NCBI GenBank assembly: GCA_045614225.1
Contig: JAZLCO010000126.1
Coordinates: 1-8,940 of the forward strand
Source: UBA9715 sp045614225
Lineage (GTDB): Bacteria > Actinomycetota > Coriobacteriia > Coriobacteriales > Eggerthellaceae
Direction: 5' to 3'
Length of the DNA: 8,940 nt
Below the pieces are notes generated by a model. The model saw only the letters and a list, made by a program, of their open reading frames with translations. It was not told where the DNA came from and ran no database searches. Below are positions 5,989 through 8,940 of this stretch, piece after piece (the stretch's first letter is position 1; every line of letters starts with the position of its first letter). Both the position numbers and the translations under genes were made by a program.

Positions 5989-8037
5989 CTAGATATCCGC
6001 ATAATCACCGAAATCGAGGATATCGGGATAATGAGCGGTGCGCACGTCGTTCGACGGTAGTTGCATCCAATCGCCATACAGCTGGGTAAGCAGGTCCTCG
6101 GCATGATTCGGCACGGGCACTGTCATGTCCTCGAACGGCACCCACCGCAGAGGGAACAAATCGTCGGCATCGTAAATGCACCAAGTCGCAACCGTGTCGT
6201 ACGGATAGCCCACGCGCCGGGTCTGCTCGCCATCACATTCGGCCAACAATTTGCGGGCAGCAGCGTTGGGGTCGAGCTTGCGAATTCCCGGAGCATTGAG
6301 CATAATCCGCGCTGCAGTGGCTGCTGCGCTCATTGCAGCCCCCATCACACCCTTGGCGGCAATGAAGGGCTCTCGTGTGAGCTTCGCGATTGCAAGCTTG
6401 TTGAAGAACCATGCACCATAGACCTGACGTCTGTACGCACCTTCGTCATCTGATAGAGCATCGAGCGGGAACAGGTCGATGAAGATACCCGAAGGGAAAT
6501 CCATCGTAGCTAGTGCGCTATCGCGAAACTCGGTGCCATTGAGCATGAAACGCGTCGTTGCAAGCGGATAGCCCGGATGCGTTTGCGCGTTCACGATCGA
6601 GTACTTCCCTGTTTCGTCAGCCCGCACCGCATCGATGAACCTGTCGTGATCGGCGCGGAGCATGCAGATGTCGACATCGTCATCCCACGGGATGAACCCG
6701 CCATGACGCAGCGCACCGATGGCAGACCCATAGTTGATCATCCACTCGATGTTCTCGCGCTCGCAGATAGCGGCGAAATCCTTCATCATCATGAGCAGCA
6801 CTCGGTGCAGCTGGTCGAGGCGCTCATCACCTTCGAATGGCTCATTAACATCAGCATGGGCGCTCTTGCTCGAGACCTTGGCATTGAAAGCGCGCTCGAG
6901 CGCATCAGCAGTTGCAGCCCAGGTGTTTCGATTGCGGACGCCTGCTTGCAACGCTTTGGCCTGATCGCGACATACACTCCGCTGGTCGGCTATGGTTTCC
7001 AACGCAGCGACTATCGAAGCTGCTGTCGTATCGGGCAGCACGATGCCGCCGATTTGACCGATACCCAGTTCGTCGACTCCACCAACATCAGTCGACACGG
7101 AGAACGCGCCCATAGAGCAAGCTTCGAGCAGAGACGTCGCAAAACCCTCCGAACGCGACGGTAGCACATACGCATCGCAATCGCGCAACAATGCAGCAAC
7201 CTCGCTTGCGTTCAGGCGGCCAAGCGCCACGACGTTGTCGCCCGCGAAGCGAACGCTTTCCTGAAGAGGCCCCGTTCCCGCAAATGCAAACAGGCACTTC
7301 CTGCCGTTTGCGAGGTCGGTCACTAAGCCTTCGCGGATGATTTGCGCCGCCTCGAGCAAGACGTCGACGCCCTTCTCGGACACAAGCCTACCGACAGATG
7401 CAACGAGAAGATCGTCGTCCGACAAGCCGAGTTCTTCGCGGAAGCTTTCAGGACGGGCGTTCGCCTCGTATGCACATGCGTCGATAGCGTTGGGCACCAC
7501 GCCCACGACGTCGAAATCAAACGTCTGCGCCCATTCGGCGGCTTTCGCAGACACGCACGCGAATGGAAACCCGAACGCTTTGACACGCTTCGCCATGGCG
7601 TGCTCGTAAGCGCGAAGAGCCCGGTCGGCTGCACCGTTTCCAAGCGTCAGATACGCCGAACCATGCTCGATCACGATCGCATCTGCGCCGATGCGGCGAG
7701 CAAACGCTGCCCCATCGAGCGTATGCGCATAGAAATGGTTGTTGAGCACCACGCGGTCCGGCTTTGCGCGCTCAAGCTCGGCAAGCATGGCGGAGTGCTC
7801 GGCATTGCGGCGCGGCATCGGCAAACGGCCGTCCATGAGCGCCACGCATGGCAACCTGAACACCTCGACTCCATCGTGCTGCATTTCATGAGCCTCGGCA
7901 TCGTCCGAAAGGCGAAGCGTCACGACGATGACGCGTTCCCCTCTGGCAACGAGCTCATGCGCGAGGCCCTCGCAATAGGCTTCCACCCCACCCATATGGG
8001 GGCGATAGAGCGCGGTGAATATCGCGTAGGTGTGCAT
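5989..8037 (-). CDS. GT4 glycosyltransferase fused to a LicD domain
   Basis: This 682-residue two-domain protein begins with a GT-B fold glycosyltransferase family 4 module (1-385). MGGVEAY (15-21) is the donor-side glycine loop, VASVGRLVSEKGVDVLLEA (212-230) is typical of GT4, and SEGFATSLLEA (296-306) supplies the EX7E pair Glu297/Glu305. A polar linker (386-405) leads to a LicD/fukutin-related phosphotransferase domain (406-682). This has GALRHGGFIPWDDDVDICM (441-459, acidic cluster D452-D454 and D456), IFIDLFPLD (518-526), MTVPVPNHAEDLL (638-650) and the C-terminal DILDFGD. The first domain should move a sugar from a nucleotide donor, and the second a phospho-substituent such as phosphocholine or an alditol phosphate. 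Both appear cytoplasmic, with no membrane helix. The start ATG directly abuts the stop of the upstream LicD gene, with GGCGGG seven bases before it. Confidence 0.88.
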   Translation of the reverse strand: MHTYAIFTALYRPHMGGVEAYCEGLAHELVARGERVIVVTLRLSDDAEAHEMQHDGVEVFRLPCVALMDGRLPMPRRNAEHSAMLAELERAKPDRVVLNNHFYAHTLDGAAFARRIGADAIVIEHGSAYLTLGNGAADRALRAYEHAMAKRVKAFGFPFACVSAKAAEWAQTFDFDVVGVVPNAIDACAYEANARPESFREELGLSDDDLLVASVGRLVSEKGVDVLLEAAQIIREGLVTDLANGRKCLFAFAGTGPLQESVRFAGDNVVALGRLNASEVAALLRDCDAYVLPSRSEGFATSLLEACSMGAFSVSTDVGGVDELGIGQIGGIVLPDTTAASIVAALETIADQRSVCRDQAKALQAGVRNRNTWAATADALERAFNAKVSSKSAHADVNEPFEGDERLDQLHRVLLMMMKDFAAICERENIEWMINYGSAIGALRHGGFIPWDDDVDICMLRADHDRFIDAVRADETGKYSIVNAQTHPGYPLATTRFMLNGTEFRDSALATMDFPSGIFIDLFPLDALSDDEGAYRRQVYGAWFFNKLAIAKLTREPFIAAKGVMGAAMSAAATAARIMLNAPGIRKLDPNAAARKLLAECDGEQTRRVGYPYDTVATWCIYDADDLFPLRWVPFEDMTVPVPNHAEDLLTQLYGDWMQLPSNDVRTAHYPDILDFGDYADI

Positions 8038-8901
8038 CTAAGCGCCCGCCTTCTCTATCACGTTCACACCGTCACCGAAATCGAGGATGAGCGGCGGCTT
8101 CGTGAATCGGTCCTCCTCAGGAGGGGCCGTCATGTAATCGCCGTACAGCGTCTTCAAGAACACATCTGCGTCATGCGGCACGGGTATGGTCATGTCGCCG
8201 AATTTCATGGGCACAACGGGAAACAGCACATCGTTGGCATACGTCCCCCAATCGGCATAGAAGATGTTCGTCCACTCCCCAAGGCCGTCGCCCGACTCCA
8301 CTATCTCGTCGAAGCGACACTTGATGTGAGCGGGGCTTTCAACCTTGCGAATGATCTTGTGCGCTATCGAAGCGGCCGTTGCGGCCGCCTCCTTCAAGGA
8401 CGTTCCGCGTGCAATGTAAGGATGCGCAATATGGTACAGATACGACATACGCTGCCAGAACACGAGGCCCGAAGCTTGCCGCTTCGCCTGTCCCGCGTCG
8501 GAGTCAAGTCGCGCATACGCAAACACATCTATGAAAATGCCCTCGTCGAAGCCCGCCTCCAGCATCTGCTCGCCGATGAACCGCGTGCCTTCCTTGTAGA
8601 CTTTCGCGAACAACGGCGGGTAGTTTCGAGTTGTTTCAGGGAGGTATATGCCATATCCCGAGCCCTCGAGCACCGCGGGCGCCACCGCACAGAACATGCG
8701 GTAGTCGTCGATTGGCATTGCAATGTCGATGTCATCGTCCCACGGAATGAAACCGCCATGACGCACCGCGCCCAAACACGTACCGCTATCGGCGAACCAA
8801 GTGAGCCCGAATTCGTCACAGAGCTCTGCAACGATTCTCAAAATCTCGACCTGGGCTTCCTGCACGCGTTGCAATGAATCGCCCGGATAACTCTGCTGCA
8901 T
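8038..8901 (-). CDS. LicD family phosphotransferase
   Basis: This 287-residue stand-alone LicD protein is close in organisation to the LicD half of the next gene. Helix 10-30 precedes FADSGTCLGAVRHGGFIPWD (36-55), which runs into the acidic cluster D55-D57 and D59, the presumed nucleotidyltransferase-type metal site. EGIFIDVFAY (119-128) and MTIPVPHDADVFLKTLYGDY (237-256) follow, and the protein ends near LILDFGDG. LicD enzymes transfer phosphocholine or related groups from CDP-activated donors to cell-surface glycans, and fukutin-type relatives transfer ribitol phosphate. The donor here is unknown. The frame is open to GTG 8916, but ATG 8901 is preferred because GGGGGA sits five bases upstream of it. 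It is the first gene of the operon within the window. The promoter, if it is here, must lie in the 39 bp before the edge or beyond, and none is convincing. The stop TAG is followed at once by the next ATG. Confidence 0.88.
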   Translation of the reverse strand: MQQSYPGDSLQRVQEAQVEILRIVAELCDEFGLTWFADSGTCLGAVRHGGFIPWDDDIDIAMPIDDYRMFCAVAPAVLEGSGYGIYLPETTRNYPPLFAKVYKEGTRFIGEQMLEAGFDEGIFIDVFAYARLDSDAGQAKRQASGLVFWQRMSYLYHIAHPYIARGTSLKEAAATAASIAHKIIRKVESPAHIKCRFDEIVESGDGLGEWTNIFYADWGTYANDVLFPVVPMKFGDMTIPVPHDADVFLKTLYGDYMTAPPEEDRFTKPPLILDFGDGVNVIEKAGA

Positions 8902-8940
8902 ACGAATCCCCCACACTGCACCACTAAACGAAATCGGCAG

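Noticed and set aside
6690..8760. Near-identical DNA stretches near 6690-6720 and 8735-8765 as a direct repeat element
   Set aside because: Both encode the same conserved LicD active-site segment (HGGFIPWDDD), so the similarity is explained by paralogous domains.
7342..8877. A 511-codon open frame on the + strand opposite the LicD and GT4-LicD genes
   Set aside because: It is a frame shadow. The minus strand shows full catalytic motifs of GT4 and LicD with clean starts and ribosome-binding sites, whereas the + frame yields a His/Arg-rich protein without recognisable domains, and it crosses the boundary between two real genes.

Overview
The window looks like chromosomal DNA of an anaerobic, moderately GC-rich actinobacterium, most likely class Coriobacteriia (Eggerthellaceae-like). 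This is an inference from codon use (heavy CTC, GAG, GCC, CGC), protein style, and the pairing of a glutamate-cysteine-ligase-like domain with a class-I glutamine-amidotransferase-like hydrolase in one chain. No RNA genes, CRISPR arrays, insertion sequences or complete mobile elements are visible.

Layout. Positions 1-152 hold the 3' tail of a gene on the + strand that enters from outside the window. Just after it, on the opposite strand, lies a broken second copy of the same tail (about 105-217), so the left edge carries an inverted duplication of a gene end. Next is a leftward gene for a membrane-anchored spermidine-synthase-fold methyltransferase-like protein (241-1035). A 132-bp divergent control region (1036-1167) separates it from a rightward pair: a 671-residue ligase/hydrolase fusion (1168-3183) and a 184-residue two-helix membrane protein of unknown role (3230-3784). 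These converge, with a 25-bp gap, on a leftward three-gene operon that fills the right half (8901 down to 3810).

The leftward operon contains, in order of transcription, a LicD-type phosphotransferase (8901-8038), a glycosyltransferase family 4 domain fused to a second LicD domain (8037-5989), and a polytopic membrane protein with an extracytoplasmic sulfatase/LTA-synthase-fold catalytic domain (5981-3810). The gene junctions are extremely tight (0 and 7 nt), which implies coupled expression. Together they read as a surface-glycan assembly and decoration unit: a sugar is transferred in the cytoplasm, phospho-substituents are added by two LicD enzymes, and a further phospho- or sulfo-group transfer or hydrolysis takes place outside the membrane. 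The substrate cannot be read from sequence.

The most noteworthy items are the ligase/gamma-glutamyl-hydrolase fusion divergent from a spermidine-synthase-like gene, the GT4-LicD fusion beside a free LicD paralogue, and the inverted duplicated gene tail at the left edge.
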